From Epiperipatus broadwayi (Eukaryota > Onychophora > Udeonychophora > Euonychophora > Peripatidae), in assembly GCA_028023455.1 (NCBI GenBank), contig JAQFVV010012398.1, positions 2,812,682-2,876,681 on the forward strand: DNA of 64,000 bases, given 5' to 3'. Both the position numbers and the translations under genes were made by a program. Each line of letters begins with the position of its first letter. Within the stretch, counting starts at the first letter, position 1. Shown here in pieces: positions 50,226 through 62,205 of the stretch. The notes beneath the pieces are model-generated. The model was not told the origin of the DNA and did not search any database. It was given only the letters and a program-made list of their open reading frames with translations.

Positions 50226-50339
50226 ACTTATAAAGGGGGGTGGAGTTTTAAGTGGGAGTGTTATCTGAAAGAAGAAGAATGGATAGAATATAAGAAATAA
50301 TCAAAGGGTAGCTGGTTTAGATATAAATGTAGATGAGGA

Positions 50340-53300
50340 GAGGGAATGAGCCTGTAAAATTAATGGTAAGCAAGTTATTTACAAATATAATGGAGATGAA
50401 AAAGTCAAAAGAATTTATAAAAGAGTACTTAAGGAAGAAGAAATTATTAAAATTGGATATTTGAATATGCAAGGTGGTAGGAGACCAGAAAAGTGGCTGG
50501 AATTAAACAAAGCAATTAAAAATGAAGACCTTTAGATATTAGCAGTAGTGGAAATACATCTAAGAGAAGAACCTATTCTGGAAGACTTGGTATGGCAGAG
50601 TATAAATAGAAAGGAAAAAGAAAAAAGTTATGCTGGTATAGGAGTTACATCAAAAAAATATTTAAATACTGTTAAATGTCAAGAACATTTGTGGTTTGAG
50701 ATAAGGTTAGGAAGACAAGAATGCATGGTGGCTATAGTGTATATAGTCACTGGAGGTAGTAAAACTACAATGGAGTAGAACAGTAGCATATATGAATGCC
50801 TAGTTAAGGATATACAGGGTTTCAAAGAAAAGGGGGAAAGAATAATGGTTATGGGGATATGAATGGGCATATTGAAGAAATTGATGATGTAGGTAATAAG
50901 AATGGACAACTTTTGAAGAATTTTTGTTAGAGAGTGAATTTGAGTGTTGGAAATTTATCAATTATTTATGAGGGTCAATACACATGGTCTAGAAATAATA
51001 TATTCCATACAATAGATTATGTATTAGTAGAGAAAGAGGGAATGAATAAAGTATGGAAAATTAAGGTGTTTGATAATGAAGAGAGAATATGTAATAGTGA
51101 TCATAACTTCTTTATAATAGAAATGTTTAGTAATGTGATGGAAAATAGTAATAAAAGAGGATAGTGAAAGATGTGGATGGAGAGTGAGTGAAAACAATAA
51201 GTTAGAAAAGTATAAAATAAAAGTTGAAGAAACCATGGAAGAATTGGTTGGGGATGAGTATAAGGACTGGTATGGTGAAATGTTAGATGAGAATATTCAG
51301 AATAAAAGTAATATGAAAGTGAGAATTAGTAAAAGTGTAAAAGATAGGAAAAAAGCATGCAGAGAATATAAGTGTGCTATTAGAAACAAAGAAAGTGAAA
51401 AAGTTGTTAATGTTCAATGGAAAAAATACTTAAAAACAAAGAAATTGGATAAAATGAATACTTATAGAGAGAGAATGAAATTGAATAGTAAATTGTTGGA
51501 GGATATTAATAAAAGTGGAAGAGATGGGAGTAAAAAATTTTGGAAATATATTAAAAGAAGGAATATAGGGGAGAGAGAGAAATAGTATTACTAGGTAATG
51601 AGGGAAAAGACTGTAGCGCTAGAGGAAGAATTAGAGATGACCTTAAATAAGTATGTAATGGATATAGAAAAGACCACTAAACATCACATGATCTGTTTTA
51701 TATAGAAAAGACGTTAGATATGAAGGACACAGTAACAGCAAACATGAAAGCATATAGTAATGGGAATATTAGGCTTAAAGAAAATGAACTAAATGAGACA
51801 TGTAAGATATTGAAAAATGCAAGAGGTTTGTATGGATGGACAGCAGAGATGGTAATGAATTTAGGGCATTCAGTTAAAAATGGGGTGGGACTAAGGCAAG
51901 GATGCCCTATATCATATATTTTGTTTTTGTTGTATTTGAGAGAAATGGAGAGAGAGCAATAGAAAGATTAGGAAGAGGGGTAGAGATACCATTAATAGAT
52001 GGCAAGGGAGTATATACATTATCAGGTCTTTTATTTGCAGATGTTGCCTTTTTTGTGTGCAGAAAGAAGGGAAGATATGGAAGTTATACTGAGTACATGC
52101 GCAAAGATGGGTAAAGAGATGGGGATTAAATTTAATGAAGAAAAATCCAAAGTAATGATGATTAATACTGGAGAAAGATAAGACAAAGAATTTTTATTGA
52201 GGGATATAAAGTTAAGTGTTGTGAATAGGTATAATTATTTGGAAATCATCTTTACGTAATCAGAGAAATTTCTGGATGAATGGAAGAAAAAATTGATAAA
52301 TGAAGCAAAGAAAAGAAAGGGACTGATAGAGAAATAAACAGTGTTCTCATATAATAAATATGATGTAACTAGAATTGTATGAAGGGAATGGCAGTAGTAG
52401 GGTTAACATATGGTAACGATACTTTATATGTTATTAAAGGGGTATTAGATTACTTAGAAAAAGTACAAAGAGAAGTAGCATTAGATGCAGATATGTGGAT
52501 AATTCAAGGAGAAATGGGATGATCAAGTTTTTATATGAGAGATGCAAAAAGCAAAATGAAAATGTTCAGTAGATTGCAGTTTATGGATAGTAAAAGAATA
52601 GCCAAAATAGTATTTAACTGAGTTATGAATAAAGGGCAAGCAACAAGATGGGTGAGAAAGGTAATGTGATATGCAGATTTGGATAAAGAATTTGTGTCAC
52701 TATACTTATACAAAAGGTGGGATCCTTGTGTTAGGAGAATTGTTGAGTGTTATAGTATTGAAGAATAGATGCATTAATAAAGAATAGGGAGTTGGAGAGA
52801 TGGAGAACTAGTATGGAGAGTAAAAAGAGTTTAAATATATATAGAAGTAAACAGACTATTGGGTGCAAGTTAATTTATGATAATAGCAAGGAAAGTATTT
52901 TACTGTTTAAGGCTCAAACAGGATCTTTAGCAACAAGGGAATATACACATAAATAGAAAAATGTGGGTGATTTAGTCTGCAATTTGTGTAATGAAGGCAT
53001 AGAAAATATTAGACATCTGCTAATTGAACGCAAATGCCTGAAAGCAGAAAGGATACAAATAATGTTGTGGAAAAATAAATATAAACGAAGTGATTATACA
53101 GAAAGTAGGTTATTGGTTTTTATGCTGGGTTTGGGAAAAGATAAGGGGGATTTAGATATAAAGTCCATAGAGTTGACAAAGATTATGTTATGGAAATGGG
53201 ATGGAACAGGATAGAGAAGAATATGGGAGTAACTTAGGGCAGGCAATGGAAAGGGAAGTTAAAGTGGCTAACAGATTTTTCTGGGTATAGTTGCCGAGAG

Positions 53301-53343
53301 ATTCCTGACTCCATATAAGGAGAAGTCACAGTGCAACACATCA
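50340..53343 (+). pseudogene. EEP-endonuclease LINE, upstream copy of a head-to-tail pair
   Basis: A non-LTR retrotransposon with an EEP endonuclease at about 50450-51125: IGYLNMQG, VVEIHL, GDMNGHI (about 50862), IDYVLV (about 51015) and NSDHNF. A Lys/Glu-rich linker follows (51184-51585). The RT is shortened: the fingers part is missing and GLRQGCPIS is at about 51890. The catalytic F-A-D-D box reads FADV (about 52035), losing an Asp. KEMGIKFNEEKSKVM follows. The C-terminal motif C-x2-C-x8-H-x6-C (CNLC...RHLLIERKC) is at about 52977-53036. Many stops and frameshifts. The clade is uncertain (Jockey/R1/CR1-like groups are possible). Confidence 0.75.
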
Positions 53344-54671
53344 ACTAGAGATACCATTAATAGGTTGCAAGGGAGTATGCACATTATTGAGTCTTTTATT
53401 TGTAGATGATGTCATCTTGTGCATAGAAAGAAGGGAAGATATGGAAATTATGCTGAGGACATGCACAAGATGGGGATTAAATTTAATTTAGTGAAGAAAA
53501 ATCAAAAATAATGATGATTACTACTAGGAAAGAGAAGACAAAGAATTTTTATTGGGGGATATAAAATTAAGTGTTGTGAATAGGTATAATTATTTGGAAA
53601 TCATTTTTACATAATCAGAGAAATTGCTTGGATGAATGGGAGAAAAAATTGATAAATGAAGCAAAGAAAAGAAAGGGATTGATAAAGAAATTAACAATGT
53701 TTTCATATAATAAATATGATATAGCAGGAATAGTATGGAAGGGAGTGGCAGCAGCAGGTTTAACTTATGGTAACAATGCTAAAAAAAAAGTACAGAGAAG
53801 TAAGAAGACATGCATTAGATGCGATGGGTAGATAGCAAAGGAGGCAATTCAAGGAGAAATGGAATGGTCAAGTTTTTATAAGGGAGATGCAAAGAGCAAA
53901 ATGAAAAATGTTCAGTAGATTGCAGTTTATGGATAATAAGAGAATAGCCAAAATAGTATTTAATTGGGTTATGAATAAAGACCAGACAACAAAATAGGTG
54001 AGAAAAGTTGTACGGTATACAGAAGATTTGGATAAATTATGTCAGTATACTTATACAAAAGGTGGGATGATTATGTTAGAATTGTTGAGTGTAGAAGAAT
54101 AGATGCATTAATAAAGAATAGGGAGTTGGAGAGATGGAGAACTAGTATGGAGAGTAAGAGTTTAAATATATATAGAAGTAAACACTATTGGATGCATTAA
54201 TTTATGATAATAGCAAGGAAATTAGTTTACTGTTTAAGGCCCTAACAGGATCTTTAGCAACAAGGAAATATACACATAAATGGAATAATATGAGTGATTT
54301 AATCTGCAAGTTGCATAAGGAAGGGATAGAAAATATTAGGCATCTGTTAATTGAATGTAAATGCTTGCAAGTAGAAAGGATCCAAATAATGAAGTTGTTG
54401 GAAAATAAATATAAACAAAGGGATTATATAGAAGGTGGGTTCTTGGTTTTTATGCTGAGTTTGGAAAAGGGAGAATTTAGATATAAAGGCCATGGAGTTG
54501 ACAAAGATTATGTTCTGGAAATGGGATGGAGCAGGATAGGAAAGAATATGGGAACAACTTAGGATGGCAAATGGAAAGAAAAGATAAAGTGCCTTAACAC
54601 TTTTCTCTGGACATGGTAGCCGAGAGATTCCTGACTCTGATAAAGGAGATGTCACAGTGTATCTCATCTCA
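53344..54671 (+). pseudogene. 5'-truncated second copy of the same LINE
   Basis: Starts abruptly at AGAGATACCATTAATAG, which corresponds to about 51981 of the upstream copy, and runs to the same 3' end (GCCGAGAGATTCCTGACTC, then GTCACAGTG). It is colinear with 51981-53343. The catalytic box is read FVDD here, keeping both Asp residues lost in part upstream. The terminal knuckle is CKLH...RHLLIECKC, with one Cys changed. Several stops. Confidence 0.78.
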
Positions 54672-55968
54672 ACTAATAATGAAGATTCTCCACACATTCC
54701 ATACTGATATTTACAATATTGTTTTTCCACAGTACTATTTTTTATTTTGTAAGATAATGAAAATCGGGTTTAATTTTACTATTTAAAGAAATTACAGTAA
54801 GGAATTTTTATAGTCTAAGTCTTCAATTATTTTATTAGATACATTTATTGCTTAATTATTTTACCATTTAGAATAGCTTTGTTGTTGTTCCATTTATGAA
54901 ATCTAAAATTGTTGTAATTAACTGAAAATTTGGAGATTGTGAATCAAACTTTAAAAAATTAAAACCCAAAATGAATTGGATGTGCAATGTGATGAAAATT
55001 TAGAAAAATTATCTTCTAATATGCACAATGGCATGAATTAAATCCAAGTTGGTATCTTCAAACAATCCAATCAAATCAGTCTCATTGGAAATTGAAATCA
55101 ATTTTGAAGTCTGAGGTAATTTATTTAAACATTGAAATGGCAATTTACGAATGAACAGTCTGTTGAATTTTGATTGATAGTGATGGGGCATTTTGACTTC
55201 ATGTATAGATAGGTGCTTTTCCTAGGGTCTTGGGCTACTAGCTACTTTATTATCAATAGATTTATTAGTAACCATATTTTAAAAATACATGTAACATCAT
55301 CTGTATATTGTGATTATTAAGAAATGACAGTTTTAGATTTCTCATTATTAGATATAATATACTATCGACATAACTTTATTTCTAAGATTAGTGTTTAATA
55401 TGATGGCAAGGTTTATCATTAATTTTCTGAGAAAGAATCAGACCCTCCCCCATTTCTTGGTCATTTTTCTACTTTTAACTGAAGAAATATATTTTCTGTT
55501 TTAGATTATTGCAATTCTTTTAATGTTTATTTAATTATTATACCAATATTTCATCTTGATTAATCTTAATTGTAATCCCCTCTCACCAGTAATAAATGTT
55601 GTATTATATTATAGTTTTATTTTACAATCAACATTTAGTAGGCCAACCCAAATGAATCAAGAACTTTTAATTTCTAACTAATACTATTCTATTTATTAGT
55701 CAGTAATAGAGTTGCTTTCTGATAGAAAAATCATAAGATTTACCTATGTTTGAATCTCAGATTAAGGTCATATACATTAATCACTTTACCATAATGGTCC
55801 TTTTACCTCTTTTTTTTTTATATAATAATTATCTAATGTAATAATATATTTATTACTACCTTATGTTACAGTGTGTTACTTGTTCATAAATAATTTTTTT
55901 TTTTAAACATATATTATAGATACCTTTAAATTATTATGACTCGTAAAGTTTTTGGTTTTTATTTTCAG
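54672..55968. other. AT-rich 3' end of the giant intron
   Basis: Nothing recognised before the pyrimidine-rich acceptor tract ending at 55968. Confidence 0.5.
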
Positions 55969-56318
55969 ATCTTGTATCTAAACATTTCAATGATTGCAAC
56001 ATTTATAAAGCCATAGAGTCCATCATGTTTGTATTACGACAAGCTAATATTTTTTTTCATAGTCAAAAGCCTTGGGAGCTAAGAAAAGATCCTGAAAAGA
56101 AACAATTATTAGAAAGTGTGCTATTTATTGCTATGGAAACATTGCGAGTGAGTGGCATTTTACTTCAGCCCACCATTCCAACAACTGCAAGCCAATTGCT
56201 TTCAAGGCTAGGAATTGAAAAAAAGGACTGGTCTTTTCAAAATATATGGGAAAAGGACCATGTTGGTAAGAAACTTGGACCAAAAATTGATGTGCTTTTT
56301 CAAAAAATAAAATGTTAA
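55969..56318 (+). CDS. MARS2: Mitochondrial methionyl-tRNA synthetase, last exon
   Basis: Terminal exon of the gene begun at 12743. The acceptor TTTTATTTTCAG ends at 55968, entry is in phase 1 (G from the previous exon plus AT gives Asp) and the stop TAA is at 56316-56318. It encodes the end of the anticodon-binding domain: HFNDCNIYKAIESIM, then the PWELRKDPE block (the family's PW-x-L motif), METLRVSGILLQPTIP (the E-LR-x-x-x-LLQP-x-xP signature) and LLSRLGI. It ends soon after LGP, like other MARS2 proteins, without the C-terminal EMAPII or WHEP domains of cytosolic forms. The ATG at 56025 is internal. Confidence 0.92.
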
Positions 56319-56394
56319 TTATACATACATGAAGCTGCGTATCAAAATTGAGCTTTGGATGTTTCAAATTATTCAATGTACAGTAAAGTATTAG

Positions 56395-56400
56395 AATAAA
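56395..56400 (+). promoter_or_regulatory. Polyadenylation signal of MARS2
   Basis: AATAAA 77 bp after the stop codon, the first canonical signal downstream. Other AT-rich variants follow nearby. Confidence 0.55.
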
Positions 56401-59395
56401 CTTTTTATTAAAAACAAAACAAAATGAAATAGTTTTATGTTTCAAATAAAAATATATTTACTCTAAATGATTAATATATTACAGGCTAGTGCTAAAGTAT
56501 AGTAAAATAAATTTACATTAAATATGATACAAAAATCCTAGCACAGGATCTGAAAATGTTTAAATTTTACAATATGAGAGTGTAAAAGTGATAATTATAT
56601 CCAATAGAGGTGTAGACTTAGATTTTTAAAAAATAGAAAATCATCTGGTGGTTTTTGAGATCACACAAAAGTTCAATCTTATATATTTTCAAAATATTAA
56701 ATTCATATGTGTTAGGGAAATCAATATTTAAGAAAAAGATTAAATAAACAAACTTAGTTTTTCTGTTATTAATAAAAATAATTTCATGTTTATAACAATA
56801 ATATCCATTTACAAGTTTTGCATTATACTTCAATTGTGCCTTATTTATACATAATAGAAAAGCCACATATATAACCAATATTGTATTATATAAGAATATT
56901 ATTATATTAGGTATTACATAGAATGGCAGATTCTAGAGCTTAAGATCCATGGATTGTATTTAGTTCTGATGTTTCAAGCATTTAAAAACTTCTTATGAAT
57001 TCCTGAACAATAAAGCGATTTGATTTTTTTTTGTGTGTGTATGGAATAACTTTTGAAAATGAAATATTCACTTGTTAGATATAAATGAATCTATTACCGC
57101 TATGTTAAATATAATGTGTATTTTGAACTCTATCATAGTTAATGAAACAAAGTTTAGTTATAGCAAAACATGTCATCTATTTCTCCTATTCTAATTCTTT
57201 CATCTAATATAAGCTTGAATATTCAATAGATGCCAGATGGTATTGCTTAATAAATCTCTATCCAGTTCTGTCCTATTCATATTGCCTAGACTAGTTTTAA
57301 ATATATGGCTTTCATCAATGGGAAGCTGGATCTAGTGTATCTATATGTTTCTGTATCTAATGCACCTTTCATATAACAGCCATCATGCTTTCCTCCCCCA
57401 CATTTTTAATTATTATTAAGCTCACACAAGATGGCAGAATTGGAGTAAGAGAAATAGATTTTCTACTTAAATGTAACATGCAGATGAGAATCAAGTATAG
57501 TTTGTTGGAATTAAAATGTATCTTAAGAGAGTTTAAATTATCACTATATTTAAAACTTAATACTCCTAGGAATAATAAATGTATTTCTGTTCTGTTATTG
57601 CAAATTGTCTTGGAGCATTTATAAAAATTGTTATATATATATTATAGACAAGTTTGAGGCATACTAGAAGAGACATCCTTTTCCCAACTAGATTTTCTAG
57701 CTTTTTTTGGTACAACCAAGATATTGTTATTCTTAATATTTTAGATATTTTGGAATTTTGACAAATGATGATTCATACGTTTACTATTATATATATATAT
57801 ATTTCAGGAGCTTAACAGAAAAAAAATTTCTTTTCTTGATACCTTGTTTTTTTGGCCTATTCTTGGGATTATTTGGTGGTATTGATTCAGAAATTGCACT
57901 GGATAGACTACATCAGTTCTACGTTTTTAGATATGGTTGAATTTATAAAATTTTAATCTACTCTTTAAAAGATCCCTTTTGCAGAATCAGAATGTCATAA
58001 TAAGCTTTCTTATTTGAATGGCAAATTTATAAAGAAAAAGTAATCTATATATTTTAAATTTAGCTTTTATTCATGCTTAGCATGCTTTTGATATATAACA
58101 TATCATAATCATAGCATTTTCACTTCTTTAGTGTTCATATTTTATTTATATATACTTGATAAATATTTTAATATTTAAAATCATTTAAATTTGTTGTTTA
58201 ATATTCAAAGATATTTAAATTTCTTAAAAGAGCCCATTTCTTCAGAGGGGGATGCTTGTGTCTTTTTTGTTTATAGCAAACCGATCTTTAGCTATTGTCC
58301 AAGCCTTTTTAATTTTTCGTTTTTTTTCTTTCCTTTCAGTGCATATAATTCTAGCTCTAGACAAATCAAATTTATGGCCAGAATTTTGTTCATAGTCTAT
58401 AAATATAGATGAATATTCATTGCTTTTCTTCGCTCTATTGTAACTTGAATAAAAATTAAATGTAAAATATATAGACTACCTTTTCTGCATAAATGTCCAG
58501 AACATTCAATTATCTAGAAGGAAAAAAAATATTTAATATTTAAATTACCCATATATTGTGTGAGTGTTGTGTGTATAATGATCTTGGTTTCACAATTCAT
58601 GTATTTCATTTCCTATAATGCACACTAACAAATCGCTTTTATTCTATGCAAAAAATTTAGATGGTACATCAGTTTTTGTAGACTAACTACATTTGTATCT
58701 CAAAGGTTCTCACCCTGATATGCTGTAAACAGTTGCTCGTAGATTTAAATTCTAATGGTTTTTCAACTTGTTCTTTTATTGTGTTCTTGCATACGAGTTA
58801 GTAGATATAGTGAGAATATTTATATATTTCCAACTGTAGTCTTACTTTCATATCATTAGATTGTAAAATTAATTGTATAATAGTTATAATTATGTAGGAG
58901 GTGTTTGGGTATATTCCCACTCATTTTATTTTTGCAGAGGTTATGGCTAGTTTAAGTTGGAGTTGCTTGAAGCATCCTGTTATATTTTGCTATATTTGAG
59001 GAGAATACACTTGAAAGTATATAGGATACCGATTACTGAATTTGTAAAAAAGAGCATATGTAATTTATTTTAGTGTCAAGCTTGGAGATCAAGATGGGCT
59101 CTTTATATTGTAAGCAAAACTTGTATTTGTGCTAAGTGGTAAATGGAAAGAGAAACTGCTTGAAATTTGGGATATTAATGGTTTGGAAAGAACAACAACA
59201 ACAAAAAAAAGCACTTAAATGACTGTTATTTTTTATAGGCATCAGTGAAATAATTGTATCAAGTGTTTCCAGACAACTTTGGTGAATTAAGCAAAGAACA
59301 AGGTGAAAGATTTTACTAAGACATAAAAACAATAGAAAATCAGATACAAGGAACATGGGATGCACACATTATGGAAGACTATTGTTGGAATCTTA
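56401..59395. other. AT-rich 3' flank
   Basis: Dispersed repeat family B, copy 2, lies at about 56930-57030. No gene is supported; frames at 57385-57624, 57758-57940 and 58191-58412 lack motifs. Confidence 0.4.
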
Positions 59396-59398
59396 TGC

Positions 59399-59500
59399 TG
59401 CAATGTTCTGGTAGATTCTACTCTCAGAAATCTCAAAAAGGGAGCTTCTTGCAATGTTCTGGTAGATTCTACTCTCAGAAATCTCAAAAAGGGAGCTTCT
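59399..59500. repeat. 51-bp perfect tandem duplication
   Basis: GCAATGTTCTGGTAG to AAAAAGGGAGCTTCTT is present twice in direct succession. 51 is a multiple of 3, so open frames on both strands simply repeat 17 codons; this is not evidence of a gene. Confidence 0.9.
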
Positions 59501-60899
59501 TGTATATTGAATGATTGGGAAGTTTATATTATAAACTTGTGCTTTTAATATGAAATAAGTAGATTTTCATATAGTACATTATTCTTTTAATTTTTATTAA
59601 ATCACTAAACATAATGTTTTTTTTAATGCTTAAAAGATATTAATTTAAATATTACATTAAAATATTGTGATTTTTTATGGGTGAACAGAATGAAGAGCGG
59701 GATATGTCATATGTTCTATATCTCAAAAACTAGAGTTAATAGAGGGAAACTAGTTCCATTTCTGGAATCAGTAGGTCAAATATACCCAAAATCAGGTATA
59801 ATATTTGAGACCCTAAACTGTGTGTTGGACTGCGTTTTAATAAAGAAACTTTTCATAAGATGGCTTAGTTCATTTATGCAATTAAAAACCCTTTTTTAAT
59901 AGAACAGATAAGTTTTCTTATAAAAATCACTTCTTCTCAAAGCTCATTTTACCTAAGAAAGAGACATAATGTTATTAAAAGGCTTTTATGCAGCAAAATT
60001 AAAGAATTAAGATATCTTGACATAAAATGAGACTAATACAAATGGATGAACTAACCTCATGCCTTAATGAGAAAATTTAATGGAATCCTTTGGTTATTTA
60101 TGAAATTTCTTATAATGGTTTGTAGTCAATCATATAAATAATTGAAAAATCATTGTCTGGAGTTGAAACAACATTCTTATATTAAGAAGAGATAAAATAT
60201 ATCATTTATTTTTTCATACATTAAATTAACAAAACATAACTTCAAATAATGGTGGAACTTGCTTCTATCAAAAATTGACCACCGCAATTGGAGAACACTA
60301 AGAGCAATGAAATATCCAATAGCAATGTGAATTATAACAATTAAATGCTATCTGAAAAAAAATATCAGGGGAATCTTTTTATCTTTCACTTGTAATTTTT
60401 TTTTTTTTTGGGGGGGGGGGGAAGGGGGGTGATGCAAACATTTAAAAAAATCTTATCCATGCATACCTTGATTTCTACCTAAGTTGAAAAAATTATAAGC
60501 TTTTATTGTTATGATGTGTGAAAGTATATTTTTTTTATAATGATTATATTACACAATATTCTCATATTGAAAAGGTTTTATAAATCAAATATCAGAAACA
60601 TATTTTAATAATATTTAAAATAATGCTTATTTTGTAATTAACAATTTTATAATGAATAAATGAAAGATATTTTTCTCCTCGATTTATTCAATTTTGATGA
60701 GCAGTTATATTTTGTGTACTTCAAATTCTTATGTTCTTATGTATTCTAATTTGATATAAATGGACAATTATTTGTACTTCGAATTGTAGCACTATACATA
60801 GATGTGTGTGCTTATAAGAGACAAAAGAAGATTTGCTAGATTGTTGTAGAAAAGGCTTGCAATAAATTTGTATAAAAAGTAGATTGATAGTAACTTACT
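59501..60899. other. AT-rich non-coding stretch with a T/G homopolymer junction
   Basis: A run of T directly joined to a run of about 11 G, then AAGGGGGG, lies at about 60397-60428. No gene recognised. Confidence 0.45.
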
Positions 60900-61030
60900 T
60901 CAGATTTGCTCATATATAAGCGTTTGAGTCATAGGAATAAGAGGATTCCTTTTATTCCTGAACAAATACTATGTCTTGTATTGGTGAGAAAGTATTCGTT
61001 TATTATTAACACTCCCAAAGCGTATGCACA
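60900..61030 (+). repeat. Dispersed repeat family C, copy 2
   Basis: Diverged match to 34185-34330 (CATATATAAGCGTTTGAG, GAGGATTCCTTTTATTC, AATACTATGTCTTGT). Non-coding. Confidence 0.45.
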
Positions 61031-61769
61031 ATTAGCATGAAAGGCTGATATTTGAATGTAGATTAAATTTATAAATTCATATATTTTTATCAATGCACCC
61101 TTTGTCAATAATTCTACTATATTACCCCTACCCACCAGCATAAAAAATCAGACTATTTGCTCTCACTATATATGCATTTCATCATATCAAATGAGCTATG
61201 AGCATTAAATACCTGGCTCTCTATGCCTATGTTTTTTAGTTATGGACCACTATCTCGCAAGATAGAAACTGGAATTTTTATTTTAGCAATTATGACACTA
61301 AAATAATTAATTAAGAATAAAAACTGTAGCAAATACAGAATACTTAAGCTGTGAATTAAAAATATCTAGGATATTTTTCATACATGGAAATCATACATTC
61401 TGCTGTAATTATATTCATACTGAATATATAACAATCCACTATTTTATTAAATTTTTTCAAAAGTTTTATTTTTGTTTTACTATTTACACACCATATAAAT
61501 AAATAAATCATTGCCACCAATACTTATTGTGAATTCTTGGTGCAATCCATAAGGAGAAGGTGATATTATATCAATTGCTAGGTTAATTTAATTTTTTTTA
61601 AATTCTGGGACGATTTTTATATATAAGACTTAAATTCAAGTTTGTGAGTAAAGGATTATGAAGACCACTTATATATAAAACCTATCAAAAAAGAAAAAAA
61701 TTACAATTATTAAAAGACAATTTATATATAATTAAACATGCATACTGCTAAACTGGAAATAATACTATT

Positions 61770-61882
61770 ATTACAAAGAAATCAAGTCATATGTCACATG
61801 GTCTAATTTAACAAGCTATATAACATTTGTAATACAAGCTTCTTAAATTAGATCATGTAATATATGACTTGATTTCTTTGTA
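61770..61882. repeat. Short hairpin repeat (MITE-like)
   Basis: Arms about 61770-61817 and 61836-61882 are reverse complements (ATTACAAAGAAATCAAGTC to AGCTTG) with a loop of about 18 nt and a few mismatches. It sits just upstream of hammerhead repeat copy D. Confidence 0.7.
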
Positions 61883-61914
61883 ATTTTATTTTTTGCTATT
61901 AAGACTTTGGCGAT

Positions 61915-62205
61915 TTTATATTGCTAAAGTTATTAATATATGGTGTATCTGAACTTGGTTCAGTCCCATATGGCTATTTAAGTTAGATAGCTGGATTGGA
62001 AGACATATGAATGTCTGAAAATTTCAGATTTTCTACTTAATAGTTATCCATTAGATAAAGTGCTGGGCTTGTCCTGATATATCTAATGCTTGAATATCCT
62101 AGCACCTCACTGAGGAAGCTAGTAGCAGAAACCAGTCTGGGGTTGGGGATATTCTGCAAAGCTTGTTAAGAGCATATTTGCGAGCTCTATTTATAACATT
62201 GGAAA
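61915..62205 (+). repeat. Hammerhead-bearing repeat, copy D
   Basis: Colinear with copy A: GTATCTGAA.., GTTCAGTCCCATATGG, the hairpin region AGACATATGAATGTCT, ATTTCAGATTTTCTAC, the hammerhead, then AAGCTTGTTAAGAGC and GAGCTC. Non-coding, diverged from the other copies, so an old dispersed family. Confidence 0.75.
62094..62152 (+). ncRNA. Hammerhead ribozyme-like fold, type I (copy D)
   Basis: Helix I is strong: ATATCC with GGATAT and ACCTCA with TGGGGT, separated by an internal loop TAGC/TGG. The core is CTGAGGA then GAAA. Stem II is AGCT/AGCA with a triloop, where the closing pair next to GAAA is A-A (a likely mutation), so stem II is weakened. Helix III is A-C with G-T around CA. The cleavage triplet is GTC, cut predicted after C62137. 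The position and size of the internal loop match copies A and C. Confidence 0.65.

Larger units (their letters stand above)
12935..55968 (+). other. Giant 43-kb intron of MARS2 filled with transposons
   Basis: Bounded by a consensus donor (GTAAAC at 12935) and acceptor (ATTTTCAG ending 55968), with matching phase 1 on both sides, so the two exons join in frame to restore an Asp codon. The 43,034-bp interval holds a Penelope-like palindrome, two Gypsy elements, an RTE-like LINE, a two-copy LINE array, a hammerhead repeat and several hairpin repeats. No other host exon was recognised inside. Confidence 0.8.

Noticed and set aside
51184-51585. Independent Lys-rich protein of 133 codons
   Set aside because: It lies between the endonuclease and RT parts of the LINE, in order, and is best read as the linker of that polyprotein.
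59287-59548. Frames on both strands with an internal repeated peptide
   Set aside because: Produced by the 51-bp in-frame tandem duplication; no domain, no splice context.
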